In this document: one piece after another, positions 45,615 to 54,358 of the stretch
Position numbering within the stretch: position 1 is the stretch's first letter
Layout: every line of letters begins with the position of its first letter
NCBI RefSeq assembly: GCF_002364335.1
Contig: NZ_DEXW01000008.1
Location: 1-54,432 of the forward strand
Reading direction: 5' to 3'
Source of the DNA: Winogradskyella sp. UBA3174
Lineage (GTDB): Bacteria > Bacteroidota > Bacteroidia > Flavobacteriales > Flavobacteriaceae
DNA length: 54,432 bases
Position numbers and translations under genes: made by a program
The notes under the pieces: model-generated
What the model was told of the DNA's origin: nothing
Database searches by the model: none
What the model saw: only the letters and a program-made list of their open reading frames with translations

Positions 45615-48600
45615 TTAGACTTCGATAACATCGATTGATTCATTTATGTAAACTAAAATTTTCTTAATCACAGTATAATTCATTTCATTTAAGACTGTCG
45701 TGTAATCATTGAGTTGTGATTGATGATACGATTTCTTTTTACCTGTTTTATAATCTATAAGAATAGCTTCGTTATTTGAATTTATATTTAATCGATCTGG
45801 TCTTAAAAGCTGTCCAGAACTCGTAATAATATCACGTTCATTATAAATTTTGAAATTATCTTGAAAATAGAGATTAAGTTTAGGGTGCTCTAATACATTT
45901 AAGACGACAGACCTTAAGTCACCTATCGTCTCATTACTAATATCTCCAGTCATTAATAAATCATCAAAAGCAAAATCGACATCCTGCACTGATTTAATTT
46001 TAGACAGAATTAAATGTACTAAATTCCCTCGTTCTATTGCTTTTTCTTGTTGGGTATCCCAAAGTAAACCAGATTTGGTTATAATGCTTAGGTCATGGTC
46101 TTCTTTTGGTACAGATATTAATTTAATCGGCTCTAAAGACTTATTTTTCAAAGGTTTATCTTTTTTATTTGATTCGCCAAAACTATAAACGAGAAGATTG
46201 TCAGACCAAACACTAGTATTTTGTAAATAAGATATAAGCATTCCCGAGTAAGTTTTATCACTCACTTCTCCTTTAGAGCTTATATCTTTTTTAGAAATAA
46301 TATAGAGTTGCTCAACGGCTCTAGTTAATGCTACGTAAAGTAAGTTGATGTTATCTAGTTCTAGTTGAGATTGGTGTGTATCGTAAATATGTTTTCCTTC
46401 GTCTCCAAAATGTTCTAAATCCTTATTGTAATTAAGAAGTAGTGTTTCAAAATTATTATAATTGTCTTTGTCTGTAGGAAACCAAACCTTGGGATCTAAT
46501 TCTCTGTAAATATTTAAATCTGCAAATGGGAATATAACCACAGGAAACTCTAAACCTTTAGATTTGTGTATGGTCATTATCCTTACAGCATTCATATCAT
46601 CAGGCGAAACCACGCTGAGGCTGTCTTCTTTCTTTTCAAAATATCTAATAAATGCAGATAAATCTATATTTTGTTTTTGTGAAAACTCTAAAACAAAATC
46701 TAAATAAAATTGCAGATAAGCATCAGATGTATTGTTGAGTTTAAATACCCGAATGAGTTCTTCAATGAGTTCATATAAAGGTAACTGAAGTAGCTTTTCT
46801 TTATTCGTGTAAATATTTAACGACCTGAGACTTTCAAAAATATCATTTATACTTTTCTTTATATGTATTGAAAAGAACAGATGTTTATCTTCTATTTTAT
46901 ATTGCTCAGCTAAAAAAGAAAGTACGTTAACTTTTAGACCACTATTTGTAGGTTGTAATAGTAATTTTAAAAATGAATTAAGGAAAATAACTTTGTCTGA
47001 GTTTTTTAAGAGTAATGTTTCGGAAGAAGTAATGGTTATGCCATGTTCACTTAAGTACTTTGCTATGGCAACTCCTTCTTTTCGTTTTCTAACAATAATA
47101 CAAATTTCATCTAAATTATAGCCATTTGTTTGGCATAACTTTATAGTGTCTAAAGTTTGTTTGGCATATAGTTCAGTACTATCATCTTCTCTTTGAATAT
47201 CTAAAAAATTAAGACTTACATAGCCTTTAGATATATTGTGTAAATTTTGACTAGCGTTTTTATAGAGTTCCGAATATGCTGAATTACTAAAATGGTGTTG
47301 ACTTAAGAATTCAAAAAATGAATTATTGAATTCTATGACTGCTTCGGCACTTCTATAATTGGTGTCTAGAGTAAGTACTTTAGCTTCAACCTGAAAAGGT
47401 TTTTTTGTTTTATTGTAAAGCTCAATAAATTGTTCGGCTTCTCCACCACGCCATCTGTAAATAGCTTGTTTAGCATCACCAACCAACATCGCAGAACCGT
47501 TTGCAGAAGACAGAGCGTTATCTAATAATGGCACAAGGTTTTCCCATTGCATTTTAGAGGTGTCTTGAAACTCGTCAATAAAATAATGTTTAAATTTTTC
47601 GCCTAAACGCTCATATATAAAAGGTGTGGGTTGATCTTTAATTTCGTTACTAATAATACTATTGAATTCTGAAATTAGCATTTTATTCTGCTCTTCTTTT
47701 ATGGTATTCACTTCTTTCTGAATCGCATTTAAAACAGAAAGCGGTGTTATGTTTTTGTAAAACCCTTTTTTAAGTTTTAAATCAAAAGCTGAAGTTTTTG
47801 TTTCCTTAAAAGCTTCAGCTAAATTAGACTGTATACTTTCAATGGTAGCCGCAATTGTCTCTGTAACACGTTTTGGATATAATGTATTGCCTTCAATTAA
47901 ATCCTTTTGCCAAGCGGAATTAAAATTTAAATCTATTTTTTTTAATTTTAAACTTTCAAAATGTTTCGGGAGTGATTTTCTGTTGAAGTCATCAAATTGT
48001 AAACCAGACTCGTCAATTAAAGTTAGAGCATAAGTAGCAATATTTATAATATTCTTTTCTAATTGGTCAATCTCTTTAGAAAGTTCTGTTTTTAATTTCT
48101 GAAAATCATCTAATGTTTTGTTATCTAATGTTTTAATTGCGGCAATGTCATTTTCGTTAACAAGTAGCTTTGAAATTTTGTTAAAATCATAACTAATATC
48201 CCAACTCTTATCATCGTCGGCTTTTTCTATTGCAAAATCTACTAGAATTTTAGTGAGTTCTTTATCGGTACCAGCTTTAGCAATTAGACTATCAACGGCT
48301 TCACTTAAAAGGCGCTCTTGGTCTAATTCAACTTCAAAATTTACAGGAAGCTTTAAATCGTGAGCAAAGGTTCTAATAACCCGGTGTGTAAAACCATCTA
48401 TCGTAGAAATATCAAAAGCACCATAATTATGAATAATATGTTTTAGCAGGTGCTTAGATTTATTATGAAGCTTTTCTTTTGAAATAGACAATTCATCACA
48501 AATTGCTGTAAACATTGGATGCGGATTACTTAGGCTCTCTTTAGATGAAAATAGTCGTAACATAGCAATAATGCGCTCCTTCATTTCCCGAACCGCTTTA

Positions 48601-48743
48601 TTGGTAAAGGTGAGCGCTAAAATGGACTTAAATTGATAATAATTGTCTGACTGAATTAAAATTTTTAAATAGGATTTTGCTAGCGTGAATGTTTTTCCGC
48701 TACCTGCAGATGCATTATAAATTTTAAAAGGAGAGTTTTGCAA
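45615..48743 (-). CDS. AddA-like UvrD-family helicase with C-terminal RecB-type nuclease
   Basis: The 1042-residue protein has the UvrD helicase motifs: ASAGSGKTFTLA (Walker A), LTFTNKAVREMKERI (Ia), DEFQDTSKMQ (II), GDAKQAIYRWRGGE (III), TIHKSKGLEFPVV (V) and LYVALTRAVEQLY (VI). The C terminus carries nuclease motifs RPDRLNI and ILIDYKTGKKKSY. It unwinds and trims DNA at double-strand breaks together with the AddB-like protein at 40025-42787. The two genes are separated by the OmpA and kbl genes. It is divergent from sod. Confidence 0.87.
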   Translation of the reverse strand: MQNSPFKIYNASAGSGKTFTLAKSYLKILIQSDNYYQFKSILALTFTNKAVREMKERIIAMLRLFSSKESLSNPHPMFTAICDELSISKEKLHNKSKHLLKHIIHNYGAFDISTIDGFTHRVIRTFAHDLKLPVNFEVELDQERLLSEAVDSLIAKAGTDKELTKILVDFAIEKADDDKSWDISYDFNKISKLLVNENDIAAIKTLDNKTLDDFQKLKTELSKEIDQLEKNIINIATYALTLIDESGLQFDDFNRKSLPKHFESLKLKKIDLNFNSAWQKDLIEGNTLYPKRVTETIAATIESIQSNLAEAFKETKTSAFDLKLKKGFYKNITPLSVLNAIQKEVNTIKEEQNKMLISEFNSIISNEIKDQPTPFIYERLGEKFKHYFIDEFQDTSKMQWENLVPLLDNALSSANGSAMLVGDAKQAIYRWRGGEAEQFIELYNKTKKPFQVEAKVLTLDTNYRSAEAVIEFNNSFFEFLSQHHFSNSAYSELYKNASQNLHNISKGYVSLNFLDIQREDDSTELYAKQTLDTIKLCQTNGYNLDEICIIVRKRKEGVAIAKYLSEHGITITSSETLLLKNSDKVIFLNSFLKLLLQPTNSGLKVNVLSFLAEQYKIEDKHLFFSIHIKKSINDIFESLRSLNIYTNKEKLLQLPLYELIEELIRVFKLNNTSDAYLQFYLDFVLEFSQKQNIDLSAFIRYFEKKEDSLSVVSPDDMNAVRIMTIHKSKGLEFPVVIFPFADLNIYRELDPKVWFPTDKDNYNNFETLLLNYNKDLEHFGDEGKHIYDTHQSQLELDNINLLYVALTRAVEQLYIISKKDISSKGEVSDKTYSGMLISYLQNTSVWSDNLLVYSFGESNKKDKPLKNKSLEPIKLISVPKEDHDLSIITKSGLLWDTQQEKAIERGNLVHLILSKIKSVQDVDFAFDDLLMTGDISNETIGDLRSVVLNVLEHPKLNLYFQDNFKIYNERDIITSSGQLLRPDRLNINSNNEAILIDYKTGKKKSYHQSQLNDYTTVLNEMNYTVIKKILVYINESIDVIEV

Positions 48744-48810
48744 AAGATAAATTTTATACCAAAATAGGGAATCTTAATAATTTATTTGGAGTTTCTTGTT
48801 TTCAATATTG

Positions 48811-48818
48811 TAAATTTG
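48811..48818 (+). promoter_or_regulatory. Probable -7 promoter box of sod
   Basis: TAAATTTG matches TAnnTTTG, 38 bases before the sod start codon. A TTTG about 22 bases upstream is a loose fit for the -33 element. Confidence 0.5.
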
Positions 48819-48856
48819 TTAAAATCGATTTATTAATACTTAAAAAATATAATATT

Positions 48857-49465
48857 ATGGCTTTTGAATTACCAAAATTAAAATACGCTTATGATGCTTT
48901 AGAACCGAACATTGATGCTCGTACAATGGAGATTCATCATTCTAAACACCATAATGGATATACAACCAAGCTTAATGCAGCATTAGAAGGCACAGATTTA
49001 GAAGGTAAATCTATCAAAGATATTCTTGCAAATTTAGATATGAGTAACGGTGGAGTAAGAAATAACGGAGGAGGATTTTACAATCACTCTTTATTCTGGG
49101 ATGTAATGAATCCAGAAGACAGAGGTTATCTTTCTGGGGATTTAAAAGACGCTATTGAAGCTGAATTTGGATCTAAAGACGCATTTATTGAGGCATTTAG
49201 TAAAGCGGCAGCTACACAATTTGGTTCTGGTTGGGCTTGGCTATGTGTTCATAAAGGCGGAAAGGTTGAAGTTTGTTCTACACCAAACCAAGACAATCCA
49301 TTAATGCCTGGCGTAACTTGCGGAGGAACTCCAATTTTAGGCTTAGATGTTTGGGAGCATGCTTACTATTTAAATTACCAAAATAGAAGACCAGATTATA
49401 TTAATGCATTTTTTAATGTGATTAATTGGAACGAAGTTGAAAGGCGTTATGCTGAAGCAAAGTAG
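48857..49465 (+). CDS. sodA: Superoxide dismutase (Mn/Fe family)
   Basis: The 202-residue enzyme dismutates superoxide. Metal ligands are seen in MEIHHSKHHNGY, YNHSLFW and the DVWEHAYYLNYQNRR signature. The NQDNPL motif with Gln in the second half and the GGGFYNHS context fit the Mn type, though Fe or cambialistic use cannot be excluded. No signal peptide, so it is cytoplasmic. It is followed by a strong terminator. Confidence 0.95.
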   Translation: MAFELPKLKYAYDALEPNIDARTMEIHHSKHHNGYTTKLNAALEGTDLEGKSIKDILANLDMSNGGVRNNGGGFYNHSLFWDVMNPEDRGYLSGDLKDAIEAEFGSKDAFIEAFSKAAATQFGSGWAWLCVHKGGKVEVCSTPNQDNPLMPGVTCGGTPILGLDVWEHAYYLNYQNRRPDYINAFFNVINWNEVERRYAEAK

Positions 49466-49488
49466 TTAAAATAAGATACTATAAAAGG

Positions 49489-49520
49489 AAAATCCAAGTC
49501 GTAAGGCTTGGATTTTTTTT
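49489..49520 (+). terminator. Rho-independent terminator of sod
   Basis: AAAATCCAAG pairs with CTTGGATTTT around an 8-base loop and is followed by a run of Ts, 24 bases past the stop codon. Confidence 0.88.
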
Positions 49521-49579
49521 ATGTTGTAATATGTGTTATAAGTTTTTTGAAATCTTTCCTTTTCGAAAATATTGGACAT

Positions 49580-49653
49580 GAAAAAGGATGAACAGATGTT
49601 CATCCTTTTTGCCCCAAATCTACCATAAACTTAACCTACTTATGTTATGGTGA
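49580..49653 (-). ncRNA. Probable small RNA, copy 1 (about 74 nt)
   Basis: Read on the minus strand: a TATATTTG box (49656-49663) 2 bases upstream, a hairpin ACCATAA/TTATGGT, a linker ending GATTTGGGGC, then a perfect 13-base terminator stem (49580-49592 with 49597-49609) and T run. The 44-base non-terminator part is nearly identical to copy 2. The terminator stems differ in sequence but not in shape. The layout recalls a short autonomous RNA; the Rfam Flavo-1 family of Flavobacteria is one candidate I cannot test. The plus-strand reading remains possible because the stem is symmetrical. Confidence 0.55.
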
Positions 49654-49813
49654 ATCAAATATAAGTGTACATTAATTTAACTAATCAATTTTTTGGACAA
49701 ACGACCTATATATTAGTCTAAAAGTGGAAAGTACTATGTTTAGTTATTAATAAGTGCCATATAAATAAAGAAATTAGAGACTTACTTAAAGTAATACTTT
49801 AAATTATATACAT

Positions 49814-49887
49814 AAAAAAAGGTGAACTAAGTTCACCTTTTTTTGCCCCAAATCTACCATGAACTTAACCTACTTATGTTATGGTGA
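49814..49887 (-). ncRNA. Probable small RNA, copy 2 (about 74 nt)
   Basis: This copy has the same order as copy 1: a TACATTGG box (49890-49897) at exactly the same distance, the core with one substitution and one single-base indel, then an A/T-flanked GGTGAAC/GTTCACC terminator (49814-49844). It lies 235 bases from copy 1. The conserved core, variable terminator and aligned promoter box support a duplicated RNA gene over a chance repeat. The 7-base core hairpin has an A-C mismatch on the minus strand but a G-U pair on the plus strand, which is a point against my strand choice. Confidence 0.55.
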
Positions 49888-49995
49888 TACCAATGTAATT
49901 TAATTTGTTAAAAAATCGTTATATATCGGATGAAACGCAATATTCTTCGACATTAGACGTATTTTATCGGATAAAACGTTATTTTGAGGTGTTAT

Positions 49996-51894
49996 TTAGT
50001 AAGCACGTTCTTTATTTCCTTCATAAAAATTGATAAATGCTTTATTTACCACTCTATTGCCACCTGCCGTAGGGTAATTACCAGTAAAATACCAATCGCC
50101 TAAATTTTTAGGACATGCTTTATGTAAATTTTCAACAGGTTGAAATATTATCTTTACTTCGGCATTAACGTCTTCATCGCTTAATAATTCAGCAATCTTA
50201 TCAGAGATCTGTTCAGCAGAAAAGTTATTATAGATTTCCTTGACGTAGTTAACTACTTTTTTGTCTTTCAGGTTAACCTGACTTAAACATTTTTTATAAA
50301 CTTCATCAACAATATGATATTGATTGTTATCTTTTAATAATCCTAATGCAGCTCTAAAAGCGACTAAACCTTCGAGATTTGCCATATCTATACCATAGCA
50401 ATCTGGGTAGCGTATTTGAGGAGCAGAGGAAACCACAACAATTTTCTTAGGCTTTAACCTGTCCATCATTTTAATGATACTCATCTTTAATGTTGTACCT
50501 CTTACAATACTATCGTCTATAATAACCAAGTTATCTGTTGGTTTAATAACACCATAAGTAACATCATAGACGTGAGCTACTAAATCGTTTCTGCTACTAT
50601 CTTCTGTAATAAAGGTTCTAAGCTTAACATCTTTTATTGCTATTTTTTCAATACGAGGTCTTTCAGATAGAATTTCTGTAACTCTTGCGGCCGAAAGCTT
50701 TGTACCTCCGTCAAGAATTGATTTCGTTTTCTTTTGGTTGAGATGTTCTTCAACGGTATCAATCATTCCAAAGAAAGAGGTTTCAGCTGTATTTGGTATA
50801 AATGAGAATACAGTGTTTTCTGTATCGTTATCTATAACCTCAAGAACTTTTGGCATTAATAGTCGGCCTAGTTCTTTTCGTTCCGCATAAATTTCGGCAT
50901 CACTACCACGAGAAAAATAGATGCGTTCAAAAGAACAAGCTTTTCGTTCTAATGGTTGTAATATTTTTTTAATTTTTGTTTCTCCAGATTTTTTTGTGAT
51001 AATGGCGTGGCCAGGATCTAGTTCTTTTACAGCTTCAAACGGTACATTAAAAACGGTTTGTATTACAGGGCGTTCTGAAGCGACAACAACAACTTCATCA
51101 TCTTTATAATAATAAGCAGGTCTAATACCAGAAGGATCTCTAAGCACAAACGAATCACCATGACCTAATAAGCCAGCCATAGCGTAACCTCCGTCCCAAT
51201 TTTTAGCGGCTCTTTTAAGAATCTTAGCAACGTTTAAACGCTCTGCGATTAAAGGGGAACATTCAATTTTGTTATAACCTTCCTTTTTTAAATCTTTATA
51301 TATTTTGGCAACAGCATCATCTAAGAAATGACCAATTTTTTCCATTACAGTAATGGTATCTGCTTTTTCCTTTGGGTGCTGACCTATTTCAATTAAATTA
51401 TCAAAAAGCTCATTAACGTTAGTCATATTAAAATTTCCGGCGACAATAAGATTTCTGTGTTGCCAGTTATTTTGTCTTAAGAATGGGTGTACACTCTCAA
51501 CACTATTTTTACCGAAAGTTCCGTAACGTACGTGACCTAGCAATAACTCACCAACATAAGGCATGTGTCTTTTTTGTAGCGCCACATCATCTTGGTAATG
51601 TGGGTTTTTTAGAAAATCGGCATTTATGCGTTCATTAATCTGAGCGAAAATATCTTGAATAGGCTGTTGTGCAATAGAGCGGACTCTACTTATGTAACGT
51701 TCACCAGGTTTAGTGTCTAACTTTATACTTGCAAAACCAGCTCCGTCTTGACCACGATTGTGCTGTTTTTCCATCATTAAATACATCTTGTTTACACCAT
51801 AAAAAGCACTACCATACTTTTCTTTATAGTATTCTAATGGTTTTAAAAGTCTAATAAGTGCAATACCGCACTCATGTTTTAAAGCATCACTCAT
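49996..51894 (-). CDS. purF: Amidophosphoribosyltransferase, long form
   Basis: The 632-residue protein has an N-terminal Ntn glutaminase (Cys9 in HECGIALI, after a short leader that would need removal). GHVRYGTFG follows, and then the C-terminal PRPP-binding VIIDDSIVRGTTL. It would form phosphoribosylamine from PRPP and glutamine. It is about 130 residues longer than typical PurF, with an insert around 70-115 and a C-terminal extension of about 110. The glutaminase HNGN motif reads GNFN here, so the oxyanion Gly is Phe. The long form may be normal for Bacteroidota; activity is likely but not proven. Confidence 0.78.
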   Translation of the reverse strand: MSDALKHECGIALIRLLKPLEYYKEKYGSAFYGVNKMYLMMEKQHNRGQDGAGFASIKLDTKPGERYISRVRSIAQQPIQDIFAQINERINADFLKNPHYQDDVALQKRHMPYVGELLLGHVRYGTFGKNSVESVHPFLRQNNWQHRNLIVAGNFNMTNVNELFDNLIEIGQHPKEKADTITVMEKIGHFLDDAVAKIYKDLKKEGYNKIECSPLIAERLNVAKILKRAAKNWDGGYAMAGLLGHGDSFVLRDPSGIRPAYYYKDDEVVVVASERPVIQTVFNVPFEAVKELDPGHAIITKKSGETKIKKILQPLERKACSFERIYFSRGSDAEIYAERKELGRLLMPKVLEVIDNDTENTVFSFIPNTAETSFFGMIDTVEEHLNQKKTKSILDGGTKLSAARVTEILSERPRIEKIAIKDVKLRTFITEDSSRNDLVAHVYDVTYGVIKPTDNLVIIDDSIVRGTTLKMSIIKMMDRLKPKKIVVVSSAPQIRYPDCYGIDMANLEGLVAFRAALGLLKDNNQYHIVDEVYKKCLSQVNLKDKKVVNYVKEIYNNFSAEQISDKIAELLSDEDVNAEVKIIFQPVENLHKACPKNLGDWYFTGNYPTAGGNRVVNKAFINFYEGNKERAY

Positions 51895-51941
51895 TTTAGT
51901 TATTCGCTATTAGTATTAATAAATCTGAATATATTCAGAAT

Positions 51942-51970
51942 AAAAAAACGCACTCAAATTTTGAGCGCGT
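51942..51970 (-). terminator. Terminator after the PfkB kinase gene
   Basis: ACGCACTCAAA and TTTGAGCGCGT pair with one mismatch, and the minus strand continues into a run of seven Ts. It separates the kinase gene from purF. Confidence 0.75.
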
Positions 51971-51974
51971 TGGT

Positions 51975-52901
51975 TTATGTTAGTTCTATATCAAATTGCG
52001 TTAGACTCTTAAATTGGTCTAAGCGTTTATAAATTTCTTTATCTGTTAAGGTTTGCATACGTTCGGTGCCAAATTTTTCAACACAGAAGGATGCTAAGGT
52101 AGATCCGTATATAACGGCTTTCTTCATATTCTCAAAAGAAAAGTCACCTGTTTTTGCTAAATAGCCTGAGAAACCCCCTGCAAAAGTATCACCTGCACCA
52201 GTTGGGTCAAACACTTCTTCTAAAGGTAAAGCTGGAGCGTAAAAAATATTTTCATTATGAAACAACAATGCCCCATGTTCTCCTTTTTTAATCACAACAT
52301 ATTTAGGACCCATGGTATGAATTTTTCTTGCAGCAACAACTAAAGAATATTCTCCAGTTAATTGTCTTGCCTCTTCGTCATTTATTGTAATGACATCTAC
52401 GTTTTTAATTACAGACAACAAGTCATCTAGAGCTATATCCATCCAAAAATTCATGGTGTCTAAAATAGCTAATTTAGGCTTTTTAGTCATTTGATTTAGT
52501 ACACTTTGTTGAACTCCTGGGTGTAAATTACCCAACATTACTATTTCTGCATCTTTGTAGTTTTCTGGAACAACTGGGTTAAAATGTTCCAAGACATTTA
52601 ATTCTGTAGCTAAAGTATCACGAGAGTTCATATCGTTGTGATATTTCCCACTCCAAAAGAAAGTTTTACCGTCTTTTATGATTTCGACACCTTCTATATT
52701 AATATTTTTATTTTTTAAAAGGTCTAAATATTCCTGAGGAAAATCACCACCAACAACAGAAACAGCTGCAGCATCTACTTTGAAATTTGAAGCTGATAAA
52801 CCTATATAGGTTGCTGCTCCACCAAGAATTTTGTCAGTTTTACCAAAAGGAGTTTCTATAGCATCAAAAGCTACAGTTCCGACAATCACTAATTTACTCA
52901 T
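51975..52901 (-). CDS. PfkB-family sugar or nucleoside kinase
   Basis: The 308-residue protein has both PfkB signatures: the N-terminal GGAATYIGLSASNF region and DPTGAGDTFAGGFSGYL, with the catalytic Asp in GAGD. The middle has VDVITINDEEARQLTG, which is usual for the family. The substrate, a sugar, nucleoside or phosphosugar, is not clear. Its neighbours are purF, RNase H and purN, so a nucleoside kinase is one option, but a terminator separates it from purF. Confidence 0.85.
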   Translation of the reverse strand: MSKLVIVGTVAFDAIETPFGKTDKILGGAATYIGLSASNFKVDAAAVSVVGGDFPQEYLDLLKNKNINIEGVEIIKDGKTFFWSGKYHNDMNSRDTLATELNVLEHFNPVVPENYKDAEIVMLGNLHPGVQQSVLNQMTKKPKLAILDTMNFWMDIALDDLLSVIKNVDVITINDEEARQLTGEYSLVVAARKIHTMGPKYVVIKKGEHGALLFHNENIFYAPALPLEEVFDPTGAGDTFAGGFSGYLAKTGDFSFENMKKAVIYGSTLASFCVEKFGTERMQTLTDKEIYKRLDQFKSLTQFDIELT

Positions 52902-52982
52902 TAAAGTAAGTTTGAATTAAGGTGCAAATTTACATAAAATATATTCCTTGTGAAATAACAGTGTGTCTTTAAAATAAGGATA

Positions 52983-53618
52983 TTACTTCCTCCCAAAATC
53001 AGCAGGAATTTCACCCCAAGCCTTGGTTTCCCATTTAACAATAGTCGTAGAATAGTCGTTTGTTCTTAACCATTCTACAGCGCGATCTACTAAATCATAA
53101 ACCGGTTTATTTTTTACACTACGTTGTAGTTTAGAGTTACAGATCTTTTTGCGTACCCAACTCATCGCAGTTCTAGAGTCTGTATACATAATACGCTCAC
53201 TATTATGTTGTTTTAAAAATGCCAAGCCATGTACTAATGCTAAAAACTCTCCAATATTATTAGTGCCTTGTTCAAATGGCCCTTGTATAAAAAGTTGTTT
53301 TTTAGTTTTGGTATCAACACCTCTATATTCCATGATGCCAGGATTTCCACTCGAGGCTGCATCAACTGAAATAGAATTATAATTAGGCAAACCTATCTTT
53401 TTGAGTTGAATATTAGAAAGGCCACTTGTGAAAGTTTTATTTTTACCTATATAATCAAAGTAATTACCTTTTAGAGCTTTTTTAGCGGCTTCAAATGTTG
53501 TGAATGATTTATACTGTGCACCTTGAAAATCTTTAATTTGTGCTTTACAGTCATTCCAAGATTTAAATACTCCTATATGATGACCTTTCCAAACGGTATA
53601 ATATTTCTTTTTACTCAT
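52983..53618 (-). CDS. rnhA: Ribonuclease H1 with N-terminal viroplasmin domain
   Basis: The 211-residue protein has an N-terminal caulimovirus viroplasmin-type RNA/DNA-hybrid-binding domain (YYTVWKGHHIGVFKSWNDC, residues 6-55) and a C-terminal RNase H fold. The acidic catalytic residues sit in VDAASSGNPG, NIGEFLALVHG, MYTDSRTAM and the last Asp in PADFGRK. It removes RNA from RNA-DNA hybrids. It overlaps purN by 8 bases on the same strand. Confidence 0.92.
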   Translation of the reverse strand: MSKKKYYTVWKGHHIGVFKSWNDCKAQIKDFQGAQYKSFTTFEAAKKALKGNYFDYIGKNKTFTSGLSNIQLKKIGLPNYNSISVDAASSGNPGIMEYRGVDTKTKKQLFIQGPFEQGTNNIGEFLALVHGLAFLKQHNSERIMYTDSRTAMSWVRKKICNSKLQRSVKNKPVYDLVDRAVEWLRTNDYSTTIVKWETKAWGEIPADFGRK

Positions 53619-54177
53619 TCAATAATTGATTGACAACTTTAGGAAAATGCTCAATCTCCAACAAATGAATCTTTCTAGCCACATCTTCTGCTGAGTCCGT
53701 AGGTAAAACATTACACTTTGCTTGAAAAATAATAGCTCCTTCATCGTAATTTTCATTCACATAATGAATGGTTATTCCAGTATCAGTTTCTTTATTGGCA
53801 ACTACAGCTTTATGAACATTCATCCCATACATGCCTTTACCACCATATTTTGGTAATAATGCAGGGTGTACATTTATAACCTTTTTAGAAAATTGGTTTA
53901 AAATAAATTCAGGAAACTTCCATAGAAAACCAGCTAAAACAATAAGGTCTGGTTGTGCCGCTATCAGTATATTTAAGACATCTTCAGATTTTGAAAAGGC
54001 AATTCTATTAAATGATAAAGCGCTAACATTCAAATTTTTACAGCGATTTAAAACTTTAGCATGAGGGTTGTTAGTTAGTACCTGTATAACAGACGCTCTA
54101 TCGCTGTTGTGAAAAAACTTAATTAAATTTTCAGCATTACTTCCAGATCCGGACGCAAAAATTACAATACGTTTCAT
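53611..54177 (-). CDS. purN: Phosphoribosylglycinamide formyltransferase
   Basis: The 188-residue enzyme transfers a formyl group from 10-formyltetrahydrofolate to GAR in purine synthesis. SGSGSNAENLI is the phosphate-binding loop. Catalytic residues lie in NVHPALLPKYGGKGMYG (His) and DTGITIHYVNENYDEG (Asp). Length is typical. It is divergent from acpP, an arrangement usual in Flavobacteria, and overlaps the RNase H gene. Confidence 0.95.
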   Translation of the reverse strand: MKRIVIFASGSGSNAENLIKFFHNSDRASVIQVLTNNPHAKVLNRCKNLNVSALSFNRIAFSKSEDVLNILIAAQPDLIVLAGFLWKFPEFILNQFSKKVINVHPALLPKYGGKGMYGMNVHKAVVANKETDTGITIHYVNENYDEGAIIFQAKCNVLPTDSAEDVARKIHLLEIEHFPKVVNQLLNE

Positions 54178-54319
54178 TTACAGGTATATTTGTTCTATTA
54201 ATCAAACAAAAAAAAGAATAATAATTAACAATTAGGGTAAAACCGAAAGACTTCTATCTTTTTTTGCTAAATTATAAGCACATTTTATCGGTAAAGATGA
54301 TTTTTAAAAGAAAGTTTTT

Positions 54320-54327
54320 TATTTTTG
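54320..54327 (+). promoter_or_regulatory. Probable -7 promoter box of acpP
   Basis: TATTTTTG is an exact TAnnTTTG match 31 bases before the acpP start codon. Confidence 0.55.
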
Positions 54328-54358
54328 CCATCTAATTAAAACTTAAAATTAAAAGATT

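Noticed and set aside
40025..48743. A mobile element separating the AddA- and AddB-like genes
   Set aside because: No transposase, integrase or flanking repeats; the intervening genes are ordinary chromosomal ones.
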